64,000 bases of DNA, taken from NCBI RefSeq assembly GCF_000024985.1, contig NC_013523.1, forward strand, positions 1,364,001-1,428,000, in the 5' to 3' direction. How positions within the stretch are numbered: the stretch's first letter is position 1; the number at the start of each line of letters is the position of its first letter. Under the pieces are notes generated by a model. It made no database searches. It was not told the DNA's origin and saw only the letters and a list, made by a program, of their open reading frames with translations. Shown piece by piece: positions 1 to 8,224 of this stretch. The DNA comes from Sphaerobacter thermophilus DSM 20745. Its GTDB lineage: Bacteria > Chloroflexota > Chloroflexia > Thermomicrobiales > Thermomicrobiaceae. Position numbers and translations under genes: made by a program.

Positions 1-163
1 GAGCAACCCGATCGCGCCGGCCCTGATCGACGGCCTGGAACTCACGAGCGTGGAGCGCGAAGCGGTTATCGACCGTCTCGAAACGCTGATCCGCGCCCGG
101 GCCGGAGGGAGTGGCCCAGCCACACTGACCAACCCGGTGCACATCGGGATCGGCACGAAGTAA
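1..163 (+). CDS. C-terminal end of an unidentified protein (partial)
   Basis: An open frame enters from the left edge and stops at TAA 161-163, giving about 53 residues that begin SNPIAPALIDG and end NPVHIGIGTK. The stretch VEREAVIDRLETLIRARAGG looks like an amphipathic helix. I do not recognise a family from this tail. It is followed after 21 bases by a strong hairpin that separates it from the convergent TPR gene, which supports it being the true end of a gene. Confidence 0.6.
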   Translation, partial: SNPIAPALIDGLELTSVEREAVIDRLETLIRARAGGSGPATLTNPVHIGIGTK

Positions 164-184
164 GGGAACCGGCGGACGACAACA

Positions 185-229
185 GGGCGCCGCACCGTGC
201 GGTGATCATGAGCTCACGGCGCGGCGCCC
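185..229. terminator. Bidirectional hairpin between convergent genes
   Basis: GGGCGCCGC (185-193) pairs with GCGGCGCCC (221-229), and inside it CCGTG (195-199) pairs with CACGG (215-219). It sits between the stop at 163 and the stop at 233 of two convergent genes. No clear T-tract follows on either strand, so the terminator role rests on stem strength and position. Confidence 0.6.
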
Positions 230-232
230 TGG

Positions 233-2164
233 TCAGCGTCGAGCGAGTTCCGCCAGCTTCTGCACCATGGGGTGATCCGGCATGACGCGCTCAAGGGTTG
301 CGGCCCACCGGCGTGCATCCTCTTTCTTGCGCTCAACCAGCGACAGATGGATCATCAGCGACCCGAGCGCCACGTACTCGTCGACGTGGTAGCGGGTCCG
401 GCTGAGCAGCGGTAGCAACATCGCGCGAGCGTCGGAGTACCGCCCCTGCTCGATACGAACCTGCGCGAGTCCAAGCGTTGCAAACATGTAGTCGGGGCTG
501 TCGGCCATCACCGCCTCCAGCAGGGCCTCCGCCTCATCGAAGCGCCTCTGCAGCGTGAGGGCCTGCGCCAGGTACGTTCGGATGCCCGGTGACCCGGGCT
601 CAACCTCGAGCGCTTGCTTGAAGAGTGTCTCCGCCCGTTCCGGCTGCCTGGCTTGGAGCGCCGCCCGAGCCTCCGCGAGCCAGGCTTCGACCTCAGGAGC
701 ATGCGCAACCTCGAGCGGTTCCTCGTGGAGCTCGAAGCCCTGCGCCTGCACGGTGGTCCATTCCCCATCGATCCACATGTCGAATGTCTGGCCCGGTTTC
801 AGGAGACCGGCATCCTGCACCGCCGTGATCGCCTGCTGGCGCAGCGTGTCCGTTCCGCGCTGGGACAGGGCGAACTGATGCAGCGCTTCGAGCAGAGTCG
901 GATCCTCCGAGTATGCGGCGATCTGCACCGCCAGCGTCCGACCGGCCGAGTCCCCCCGTTCGAGGAGGATCGGAACCACGGCCTTCAATTCCGGGCTCTG
1001 CCGCAGCATCCGCCGAACTGCGCGGGCAAGACGGTCCTCGTCACCCGCGATCACCGCCGCCGTAAAGCCCGACAACAGGTTCTCCATGACCCGCTCGGAA
1101 ACCCAGTTGCGCAACTCGAAGGGCCACGGCGCGTGCCGCTGGCCGACGGGCCGGCTCAAGTCCGCGAGATTCTCCCGGGCGGAATGCATGCCGGGGTCGA
1201 GCTTCAATGCCCGTTCCCACAACTGCCGCGCTCGCTGCTCGTCGCCGCGGTTCATCGCTGCCACCGCGGCCAGGTGGCAGATGTACGCACCCCCTGGCAT
1301 GCCGAGCGCGCGTGCTGCCTCCGCGCGCTCATACACGTCGAGCACGCGCTCGTCGTACCCGACGAAGCTGAACGCCTCCGCCAACTTGAGCCACTGGTCG
1401 TCTCGAACGTCTTCAACCAGCGCCAGGCGATCAGCCTCGGACCGGGCCTTCTCCACCTGGCCCGTCATCATCAAGACGCGGATCAGGTTGCCACGTGCGT
1501 GGACGTTCTCGGGATCGATCTCCAGGGCACGTCGGGCGGTCGCGATCGCCTGGTCATAGGCCCCCTCGACCGTCAGGACCAGCGTCAGGTTGTTCAGCAC
1601 CGGCACAAAATCAGGCCACCGCTTGAGGAACTTCTGCGCCGTCGCCCGGGCCTCGCTCGTCCGCCCCTGATCCATCAGCGACTGGATCTCTTCGTGGAGT
1701 GCAGCGAGCTGCAACCCTTCCTCGCCGCTTAGACCTGCCTCGGCAAGCATTTCGTCGACCGACGGTCGGAGCTGCATGAGGACCTGTTCAACCTCTGGCA
1801 CCTGGGGATGATCCGGCCAGCGCTGCTGGAAGGATTCGAAGGTTCGGAGGGCAAGCACCGGGCGCAGGTTCCTCATGTAGGCATCGCCCAGCGCCAGGGT
1901 CACGTCAGCATCGTTCGGCTGCTGTCGATGCCACGACTCCAGGGCGAGGAGATAACTGCGCCAATCTTCGAGTGCCTGAGCGACCGACGCCAGCGCCTGA
2001 AGGACCATCGGGTGGGGATTGGGCCGGTCGGCCAGGTCAAGTAGCTGCTCACGAGCACTAGCATAGTCCTGCTGCTCGAGCAGTTCCCGGACCTGGTCGA
2101 GCTCCCTGGGTGGCGGCCGCCGAACCGCCTCCGCGGGCCGCTTGCTCCGCTTGCGCTTGGCCAT
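233..2164 (-). CDS. Tetratricopeptide (TPR) repeat protein
   Basis: A 643-residue protein rich in TPR-like helix pairs, for example VPVLNNLTLVLTVEG followed by YDQAIATARRALEIDPEN, and near the end YMFATLGLAQVRIEQGRYSD. TPR arrays are protein-interaction scaffolds; the partner here is unknown. The N terminus is basic (MAKRKRSKRP) and there is no signal peptide or membrane segment, so it is probably cytoplasmic. I chose the ATG at 2162-2164 rather than an upstream in-frame start 41 codons earlier. GGAGGT lies just before it, and the upstream residues look like translated leader. It is a single gene, convergent with the partial gene at the left edge and divergent from the endonuclease III gene. 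Confidence 0.85.
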   Translation of the reverse strand: MAKRKRSKRPAEAVRRPPPRELDQVRELLEQQDYASAREQLLDLADRPNPHPMVLQALASVAQALEDWRSYLLALESWHRQQPNDADVTLALGDAYMRNLRPVLALRTFESFQQRWPDHPQVPEVEQVLMQLRPSVDEMLAEAGLSGEEGLQLAALHEEIQSLMDQGRTSEARATAQKFLKRWPDFVPVLNNLTLVLTVEGAYDQAIATARRALEIDPENVHARGNLIRVLMMTGQVEKARSEADRLALVEDVRDDQWLKLAEAFSFVGYDERVLDVYERAEAARALGMPGGAYICHLAAVAAMNRGDEQRARQLWERALKLDPGMHSARENLADLSRPVGQRHAPWPFELRNWVSERVMENLLSGFTAAVIAGDEDRLARAVRRMLRQSPELKAVVPILLERGDSAGRTLAVQIAAYSEDPTLLEALHQFALSQRGTDTLRQQAITAVQDAGLLKPGQTFDMWIDGEWTTVQAQGFELHEEPLEVAHAPEVEAWLAEARAALQARQPERAETLFKQALEVEPGSPGIRTYLAQALTLQRRFDEAEALLEAVMADSPDYMFATLGLAQVRIEQGRYSDARAMLLPLLSRTRYHVDEYVALGSLMIHLSLVERKKEDARRWAATLERVMPDHPMVQKLAELARR

Positions 2165-2203
2165 TCGATACCTCCCCATGCGCCTGTCGCTGCCAATGCG
2201 AAA

Positions 2204-2212
2204 ACTGTACCA
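2204..2212 (-). promoter_or_regulatory. Candidate extended -10 promoter of the TPR gene
   Basis: On the minus strand this reads TGGTACAGT, a TGn plus TACAGT extended -10, about 40 bases upstream of the ATG. No good -35 hexamer is seen. The rest of the 312-base gap between the two divergent genes (2165-2476) holds nothing else I can support. Confidence 0.35.
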
Positions 2213-2476
2213 GTCAGGCCGGTGACAGTCAGCCACCTCCGGTCCGTGGCTCCGCGACTGTGCAACCATCCAGCACGCAATCGGCATCGTGCGCTCTCAC
2301 CCGGCGCGCACCACCCGTGCCGTGCCGCCGCCGAACCCGGCCTGTTCCCATGACCGCCTGCGCCGGGCTCAGCAGGGCGGATACGGCCGGGTCGTCCGCC
2401 GGTGGTCGGCGAGATCCCGCCCTCCGGGGCGCGAATCTTGCCATTCTCGTGATCGGGGGAAGGGACAGGAGAATGC

Positions 2477-3139
2477 ATGAAAGAACCGTTCGACATCGAC
2501 GTCGCCATCGATCGCGTCCGCCAGGCCGTTCGCGACTTCCCGCCGGCGGCGCTCTTCGCGCTGGCAGACGAGGGCCACCGCTCCCTGTTCGAGCAGGTCG
2601 TGGCCTGCATCCTTTCGATCCGCACCTATGACGAGGTGACCCTCCCAACTGCCCGTCGACTCTTCGCCGCCGCGCCGACTCCGGCCGCCGTGGCGGATCT
2701 TCCCATTGGGGACCTTGAGGAACTCATCCGTACGGTGTCCTTCGCCGAGCCCAAGGCGCGGCAGATCCACGCCATCGCCAGGGCGACCGTCGAGGAGCAC
2801 GGCGGCACCTTGCCTTGCGACCGAGAGCTCCTGCTCGGCTTCAACGGCGTCGGACCGAAGTGCGCACACCTGGCGCTCGGGATCGCCTGTGGAGAGCCCT
2901 GGATCAGCGTGGATGTCCATGTCCACCGCGTCACCAACCGCTGGGGGTATGTCCAGACGAGGACACCAGCGCAGACGACCGCAGCGCTGGAGGCCCACCT
3001 TCCTGAGCGGTATTGGGTCGAAATCAACCGCCTCTTGGTGCCCTTCGGGAAGCATGTCTGCACCGGCGACCGGCCGCACTGCTCGACTTGCCCCGTGCTA
3101 CCGATGTGCCGGCAGGTAGGGGTGACGTCGCACCGCTGA
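2477..3139 (+). CDS. nth: Endonuclease III-family DNA glycosylase
   Basis: A 220-residue HhH-GPD base-excision repair glycosylase/AP lyase that removes oxidised pyrimidines. The helix-hairpin-helix reads GFNGVGPKCAHLALG with the catalytic lysine at K128. The essential aspartate is D146 in SVDVHVHRV. The C terminus has the [4Fe-4S] loop C195-x6-C202-x2-C205-x5-C211, exactly the family spacing. The start ATG follows GGAG with a 6-base gap. The protein is full length for the family. It could be a subfamily with a different lesion preference, since the hairpin has FNGVGPKCA rather than the usual LPGVGRKTA. Confidence 0.88.
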   Translation: MKEPFDIDVAIDRVRQAVRDFPPAALFALADEGHRSLFEQVVACILSIRTYDEVTLPTARRLFAAAPTPAAVADLPIGDLEELIRTVSFAEPKARQIHAIARATVEEHGGTLPCDRELLLGFNGVGPKCAHLALGIACGEPWISVDVHVHRVTNRWGYVQTRTPAQTTAALEAHLPERYWVEINRLLVPFGKHVCTGDRPHCSTCPVLPMCRQVGVTSHR

Positions 3140-3218
3140 ACCGCCCTTGCCACATCCGCCACCGCGCACGATACTGCTTCCGTTCGACGGCACACGACAG
3201 GACGGAAGCGGGGGTGAG

Positions 3219-4730
3219 ATGGCGATCCGGATCGTCACCGGAGGCATCGCGCAGGAGACGAACACATTCCAGTGGCAGCCGACCACGCTGGAGGACTTCC
3301 AGACCGGGTCGAGCGGCATCCATCGGGGGCAGGAGATTCTGGACCTCGACGGGACTGGAACCATCTACGGCGGCATCGTTGCCGAGGCCAGGCGCCAGGG
3401 CGTGGAGTTGATTCCGACCACGTACGCCCACGCGGTGCCGGGCGGACGGGTCACCCGCCACGCGTTCGAGACTCTGAAGCAGGAAATCCTCGACGGCATC
3501 CGCGCGGCGCTGCCGGTCGACGGCGTCCTGCTCGGCATCCACGGCGCGATGGCGCTCGAAGATGAGGACGACGGCGAGGGACCGCTGATCGCGGCCGTGC
3601 GCGAACTCGTCGGACCGAATGTGCCCATCGTCGCACCGCTGGACCTCCACACCAACCTATCCGGCGCCATGATGGCGGGAGCCGACGCATTCGTCGGTTA
3701 CAAGCACTATCCGCACATCGACACGCCCGAGACCGGCGCGCACGCCATGCGCATCCTCCTGGCAGCTATCCGTGGCGAGGCGCGGCCCACAATGGCGCAC
3801 GTCCGCCTGCCCCTCATCGCGCCGAACCAGTCGATGGTGACGACCTGGCAGTCCCCGCTCAAGACGGCGATTGATCGCGCTCGCGAGATCGAGCAGGAGC
3901 CGGGTGTCCTCGCCGCAACGGTGCTGGGCGGGTTCCCCTTCGCCGACGTGCCCTTCGCCGGCGTCGCCACGATCGTCGTGACCGACGGTGACCCGGCACT
4001 CGCCCGGCGCTACGCCACGGAGTTGGCCCGTATCTGCTGGGACCTGCGCGACGACTTCACTATCCACCCGACCCCGATCGCGGACGCCATCGCCGAGGCC
4101 ATGGCCGGGGAACCGGGGAGCGTCTACGTCCTGGCGGATATCGCCGACTCGGGCGCGAGCGGCACGGCCGGGGACGGCACCGCCGTCCTCCGCGGGCTGT
4201 TGGAAGCGAATGCCCGCTCGGCTGCGGTGGCTCAGATCATGGATCCGGAGGCGGTGGCGGCCTGCATCGAGGCGGGCGTCGGCGCGACCGTCACGCTCTC
4301 GGTCGGCGGCAAACACGACAAGTACCACGGCGAGCCAGTCGAGGTCACCGGCCGCGTGCGCCTCATCCATGAGGGCCGCTTCCCGATCCTTGGCCCTATG
4401 GGCGCAGGGACCTATGCCAGCCGGGGGAAGACGGTCGTGCTTGAGATCGGCGGTCCGGACGGCATCGAGCTACAGCTCACGGAACTGCGCGGCCATCCCC
4501 ATGACCTCAATTTCTTCCGCTGTTTCGGGATTGAGCCGACCCAGCGTCGCATCCTGGTACTGAAGAGCGCCGCGCACTTCCGCGCCGCCTTTGAACCGAT
4601 CGCCACCAAGGTCATCGAGGTCGATGCGCCCGGCATTAGCAGCCCGCGCCTTGAGCGCTTCGACTACCGGCGGCTGCGTCGGCCGATCTACCCGCTCGAC
4701 CCCGAGACGACCTGGTCCCCCGAGGACTAG
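3219..4730 (+). CDS. M81 family metallopeptidase (MlrC-like)
   Basis: A 503-residue protein starting MAIRIVTGGIAQETNTF, the typical N terminus of the MlrC/M81 family, named after the last enzyme of microcystin breakdown in sphingomonads. The DLHTN motif (about residue 145) followed by HYPHIDTPETG carries the expected metal ligands. The C-terminal MlrC domain contains SGASGTAGDGTAVLR and SVGGKHDK. The natural substrate in this organism is unknown; most bacterial homologues are uncharacterised, so microcystin should not be assumed. I used the internal ATG at 3219, preceded by GGGGGTGAG, because the 24 codons upstream lack family similarity. Confidence 0.85.
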   Translation: MAIRIVTGGIAQETNTFQWQPTTLEDFQTGSSGIHRGQEILDLDGTGTIYGGIVAEARRQGVELIPTTYAHAVPGGRVTRHAFETLKQEILDGIRAALPVDGVLLGIHGAMALEDEDDGEGPLIAAVRELVGPNVPIVAPLDLHTNLSGAMMAGADAFVGYKHYPHIDTPETGAHAMRILLAAIRGEARPTMAHVRLPLIAPNQSMVTTWQSPLKTAIDRAREIEQEPGVLAATVLGGFPFADVPFAGVATIVVTDGDPALARRYATELARICWDLRDDFTIHPTPIADAIAEAMAGEPGSVYVLADIADSGASGTAGDGTAVLRGLLEANARSAAVAQIMDPEAVAACIEAGVGATVTLSVGGKHDKYHGEPVEVTGRVRLIHEGRFPILGPMGAGTYASRGKTVVLEIGGPDGIELQLTELRGHPHDLNFFRCFGIEPTQRRILVLKSAAHFRAAFEPIATKVIEVDAPGISSPRLERFDYRRLRRPIYPLDPETTWSPED

Positions 4731-4760
4731 TACGCCGCGACGCGTTGGGACCAGACCGCC

Positions 4761-6185
4761 TCACCGCGCCGCGCGCAAGGCCGAGCGCGCGGCGTGGTAA
4801 CCACTCATTCCGTGCACGCCCCCACCGGGCGGTGTCGACGCGGAGCAGATGAAGAGCGTTGGGTCGGACGTGCGGTACGGGTCCCAACGCGGCACAGGCC
4901 GGGTGAAGAGCTGACGCAGGTCCTGAACGCCGCCGTTGATGTCCCCACCCACGTAGTTCGGGTTATACGCCTCGAACTCGCGGGGAGAGCGGGTGTGGCG
5001 GGCCAGGATCCGATCGCGAAACCCCGGGGCGAAGCGCTCGACCTGCGCTTCAATGCGCTCGGTCATGTCCACCCCGCAGCCGTGCGGGACGTGGCAGTAG
5101 GCCCACGCCGTGTGCCGACCGGCCGGTGCTCGGGTGGGATCGAAGAGCGACGGCTGCGCCAGGAGTACGAAGGGCCGCTCCGGTACGCGACCGTGCGTCG
5201 CCGCCCATTCGGCCGCCGCGATCTCATCCAGCGTACCGCCCAGGTGCACGACGCCGGCCCGCCGGCACTCCGGCGCACGCCAGGGGATCGGACCGTCCAA
5301 CGCCCAGTCGACTTTGAAGACCCCCGGCCCATACCGGTAACGGCACAGGCGACGGCGATCACCAGGGTTCAGCCGCTCCCCGGCAAGCGCCACCACCTGG
5401 CAAGGCGACAGGTCGAGCAGCACCTGTCGCGCCACGGGCAGCGTGTCCAGCGACACCACGGGTTGGCCGGTCACGATTTCACCGCCGGCCCCCCGCAGGC
5501 ACGCGACGAGCGCATCGGCGAGCACCTGTGCGCCACTGCGGACGAACGGCCAGCCGACGGCGTGGGCGTACATCCCGAGGACGAGACCAATCGCCGCGCT
5601 GACCGGTTGATCGAGCGCGAGCATCGAGTGCGCGGCCAGCCCGGCGAACAGGGCCCGAGCACGCTCCTCGGTAAAGACCGCGCGCGCCAGCGTACGGGCG
5701 GGGAGCAAACCCAGGGCTCCGAATCGGGCGAGCGCGATCGGGTGCCGCGGCACGCGGAGTGGTCCGAGCAGGTCGTGGGCGAGCATCTCCGCCCGCGCCG
5801 CGAGAGCGCCGAAGATCCGCTGCCAGGCCGTGCCGTCCGCCCCGAGTCCCGCAGCGGTGGTCTCCACCGACCGCTCGAGAAGTACCGCGGTGCCGTCGTG
5901 CAACGGGTGCGCCAGCGGCGCATCCGGGTGCACCCAGGACATCCCGTACTTGTCCAGCGAGAGTTCACGAAAGAAGGGCGACGCAGCCGCCAGCGGGAGC
6001 GAGGTCGCGCACACGTCGTGGCGGAATCCCGGCAGAGTCAGTTCTTCGGTGCGCAGACCGCCGCCCCAGGTGGTCGCAGCCTCGTAGACCACCACCGAGC
6101 GGCCGGCACGCGCCAGCACGATGGCGGCGGCCAGCCCGTTCGGCCCTGAGCCGACCACAATCGCGTCGTTGCCCGCGTCGCGCAT
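4761..6185 (-). CDS. Phytoene-desaturase-like NAD(P)/FAD-dependent oxidoreductase
   Basis: A 474-residue flavoprotein of the amine oxidase/phytoene dehydrogenase superfamily. The dinucleotide-binding motif VVGSGPNGLAAAIVLARAG begins near residue 7, followed by VVVYEAATTWGGG. The C terminus carries the FAD-contacting PPGGGVHGMSGYHAA. The family includes carotenoid desaturases and isomerases, but this subgroup is widely annotated only as NAD(P)/FAD-dependent oxidoreductase, and no carotenoid genes are nearby. The start at 6185 is preferred over the in-frame ATG at 6209 because GGAAGGTGG lies just upstream of it. A GC-rich inverted repeat (4767-4776 with 4785-4794) lies inside its 3' end, possibly serving as terminator for the convergent M81 gene. 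Confidence 0.85.
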   Translation of the reverse strand: MRDAGNDAIVVGSGPNGLAAAIVLARAGRSVVVYEAATTWGGGLRTEELTLPGFRHDVCATSLPLAAASPFFRELSLDKYGMSWVHPDAPLAHPLHDGTAVLLERSVETTAAGLGADGTAWQRIFGALAARAEMLAHDLLGPLRVPRHPIALARFGALGLLPARTLARAVFTEERARALFAGLAAHSMLALDQPVSAAIGLVLGMYAHAVGWPFVRSGAQVLADALVACLRGAGGEIVTGQPVVSLDTLPVARQVLLDLSPCQVVALAGERLNPGDRRRLCRYRYGPGVFKVDWALDGPIPWRAPECRRAGVVHLGGTLDEIAAAEWAATHGRVPERPFVLLAQPSLFDPTRAPAGRHTAWAYCHVPHGCGVDMTERIEAQVERFAPGFRDRILARHTRSPREFEAYNPNYVGGDINGGVQDLRQLFTRPVPRWDPYRTSDPTLFICSASTPPGGGVHGMSGYHAARSALRAAR

Positions 6186-6208
6186 CGTCACCACCTTCCG
6201 CGACCGCA

Positions 6209-6217
6209 TGCTACACT
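6209..6217 (+). promoter_or_regulatory. Candidate extended -10 promoter of the cyclodeaminase gene
   Basis: TGCTACACT (TG-n-TACACT) stands 50 bases before the ATG at 6267. No convincing -35 is present. The same TGCTA(C/T)A(A/C)T form recurs before other genes in this window. Confidence 0.4.
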
Positions 6218-6266
6218 GCTGCGGCTAGGCCCGCCATGGCGACGCTAGTCTCGGGGAGGTGCTGGG

Positions 6267-7253
6267 ATGTTGGTACTCACAGCCGCTGACGTGCAGGAAC
6301 TGGTGCCGATGGGCACCGCCGTCGACCTGATGAAGCAGGTCTTTGCCGAACTCTCGGCAGGGCGCACGGAGTCACCGCTGCGGACCCCACTCGAAGTCCC
6401 GGAACATGAGGGGGTGACGCTCTTCATGCCCGCCCATGTCCCGTCCGCCGAAGGACTCGGGGTGAAGATTGTCTCGGTCTTCCCGCGCAACCCGCAGCGC
6501 GGCAAGCCGACCATCCACGCCGTCGTGCTCTTGACCAGCACGGAAACCGGCGAGCCGCTCGCCCTCCTCGACGGCACGTTCATCACCGCACTCCGCACCG
6601 GTGCCGTCTCGGGCGCGGCCACCGACCTGCTGGCTCGCCCCGACAGCCGCGTCCTCACGGTGATCGGCGCCGGTGCCCAGGGAGTGACTCAGGCCTGGGC
6701 CGTCGCTACCGTGCGGCCGATTGAGCGCGTCAACGTGTTCGACGTGAACGCCGACGCCGCCGCCTCGTTCGCTGATCGCCTGCGCGCCTACGACCCGGCG
6801 CTGGCCGAGAAGGTGGTGCCCGTCGACGACGTGCACCGCGCCGTGGCCGAGTCCGACGTGATCTGCACAGCCACCACCGCGCGTCAGCCCGTCTTCGCCG
6901 ACGCTGATATCCGGCCCGGAACACACATCAACGCCATCGGCGCCTTCACGCCCGAGATGCAGGAGGTTCCGCCCGAAACCGTCGCGCGCAGCTACCTGGT
7001 GGTGGATGCGGTCGACGCGGCGATGGCCGAGGCTGGCGACCTGTTGAAGGCCATTGATGCCGGCCTCCTCTCCCGCGACGCGGTGAGGGTTGAGCTCGGG
7101 CACGTCGTCAACGGCAGTGCCGAGCGACGCTCCAACCCGGAGCAGGTGACTTTCTTCAAGTCGGTGGGGAACGCGGTGCAAGACGTGATCGTCGCCCGCT
7201 ACGCGGTCACCGCAGCCGAGCAGTCGGGACGTGGCCAGACGATCACCCTCTAA
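6267..7253 (+). CDS. Ornithine cyclodeaminase / mu-crystallin family protein
   Basis: A 328-residue NAD(P)-binding enzyme of the OCD/mu-crystallin family (Rossmann motif VIGAGAQGVTQ, then NVFDVNADAA). An upstream substrate-binding portion reads HAVVLLTSTETGEPLALLDGTFITALRTGAVSG in two overlapping pieces typical of the family. Members include ornithine cyclodeaminase, ketimine reductase and alanine dehydrogenase, so the exact reaction cannot be set from sequence. GGAGGT precedes the ATG with good spacing. The gene overlaps the following EamA transporter gene by 23 bases, suggesting they are co-translated and may handle the same amino acid or imine. Confidence 0.85.
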   Translation: MLVLTAADVQELVPMGTAVDLMKQVFAELSAGRTESPLRTPLEVPEHEGVTLFMPAHVPSAEGLGVKIVSVFPRNPQRGKPTIHAVVLLTSTETGEPLALLDGTFITALRTGAVSGAATDLLARPDSRVLTVIGAGAQGVTQAWAVATVRPIERVNVFDVNADAAASFADRLRAYDPALAEKVVPVDDVHRAVAESDVICTATTARQPVFADADIRPGTHINAIGAFTPEMQEVPPETVARSYLVVDAVDAAMAEAGDLLKAIDAGLLSRDAVRVELGHVVNGSAERRSNPEQVTFFKSVGNAVQDVIVARYAVTAAEQSGRGQTITL

Positions 7254-8190
7254 CAGCACGGCCCGCTCCCGCGCGCTGGTACCATCCCTCGCCGTGATCG
7301 CCGCGGCGAGTCTCTGGAGCACGCTGGGGATCTCGTACGAGATCCTGCTGCACGGCGGCGGCACCGACCGTGTGACGATGGTGACACTCCGCCTCACCAT
7401 CGCAGCGCTCGTGGTATTGGCGTATGCACTCATGCGGCGCCCGGAGGCATTGCGGGTGCCGCGCGCCGCCCGCGCCAGCCTCCTCGGCACCGGAGTGGTG
7501 AGCTTCGGCGTGTTCTACGTCGCGCTCGTCTACGCCTTCCACTGGTCGAGCGTGCCGGTCGCGACGGTGCTCCTCTACACCGCGCCGGCCTGGGTCGCGC
7601 TGGGAGAGCACCTGTTCCTTGGATACCGAATGACTCGCACCGCGACGATCGTGCTCGGCGCGACGCTCCTCGGCGCGGTGCTCGTCGCGGACATCCTGCG
7701 TGGCACGGGTGAACTGACCCTGAAAGGCATCGCGGCTGGCCTGTTCTCGGCCGTGACCTACAGCAGCATGAGCCTCTTCGGGAAACGGGCGATGGAGTCG
7801 GTCCCGCCACTTACGGTGATGGTCTACGGCATGGGGATCGGCGCGCTCTGCCTCATCCCCGTCAAGCTGCTCGTCTCCGGACCGACGCTCCCGGAGCCCG
7901 GGCTGCTCCTGCGGATCGCGCTCTGGCCCGCGCTCGCCGTCACCGTGGTGCCGGTCGCCCTCTACACGTGGGGGCTGAGCATGTTGCGGCCGAGCACCGC
8001 GTCGATCCTGGCGACGGTGGAGCCGGTGTTTGCAATCGCCTTGGCGTGGCTGATCCTCGATCAGCACCTCCACCCTGCCCAGATCGCCGGTGCCGCTCTG
8101 GTGCTTGGAGCGGTGGTCTACCTATCGCTGAACCCGTCGAGGGGCGCACGCGCGAAGACGCCCGCCGGTGCCGAAACCGGCGGGCGCTGA
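7231..8190 (+). CDS. EamA/DMT-family drug-metabolite transporter
   Basis: A 319-residue integral membrane protein with about ten hydrophobic helices arranged as two EamA repeats. The first begins SLWSTLGISYEILL, the second begins LKGIAAGLFSAVTYSSMSLFG. The repeat-end motifs TVLLYTAPAWVALGE and STASILATVEPVFAIALAWLI are characteristic. The GTG start at 7231 lies inside the end of the cyclodeaminase gene. DMT proteins export amino acids, metabolites or drugs; the coupling here suggests an amino-acid-related substrate, which is inference. The gene's 3' end is part of a strong hairpin. Confidence 0.85.
   Translation: MARRSPSNSTARSRALVPSLAVIAAASLWSTLGISYEILLHGGGTDRVTMVTLRLTIAALVVLAYALMRRPEALRVPRAARASLLGTGVVSFGVFYVALVYAFHWSSVPVATVLLYTAPAWVALGEHLFLGYRMTRTATIVLGATLLGAVLVADILRGTGELTLKGIAAGLFSAVTYSSMSLFGKRAMESVPPLTVMVYGMGIGALCLIPVKLLVSGPTLPEPGLLLRIALWPALAVTVVPVALYTWGLSMLRPSTASILATVEPVFAIALAWLILDQHLHPAQIAGAALVLGAVVYLSLNPSRGARAKTPAGAETGGR
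8159..8186. terminator. Bidirectional hairpin at the EamA/nuoF convergence
   Basis: CGCCCGCCGGT pairs with ACCGGCGGGCG (11 perfect bp, 6-base loop), overlapping the last codons of the EamA gene. Read on the minus strand it lies about 40 bases past the nuoF stop and is followed by TCTTCG. It probably ends both transcripts. Confidence 0.6.
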
Positions 8191-8224
8191 TGCTCCTCGC
8201 AGATACGTTGCTGGCGGATCCGGC

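Noticed and set aside
614-1732. Long plus-strand frame opposite the TPR gene
   Set aside because: It is the complement of a real gene in a GC-rich genome; no ribosome site or family motif, and the minus-strand product has clear TPR repeats.
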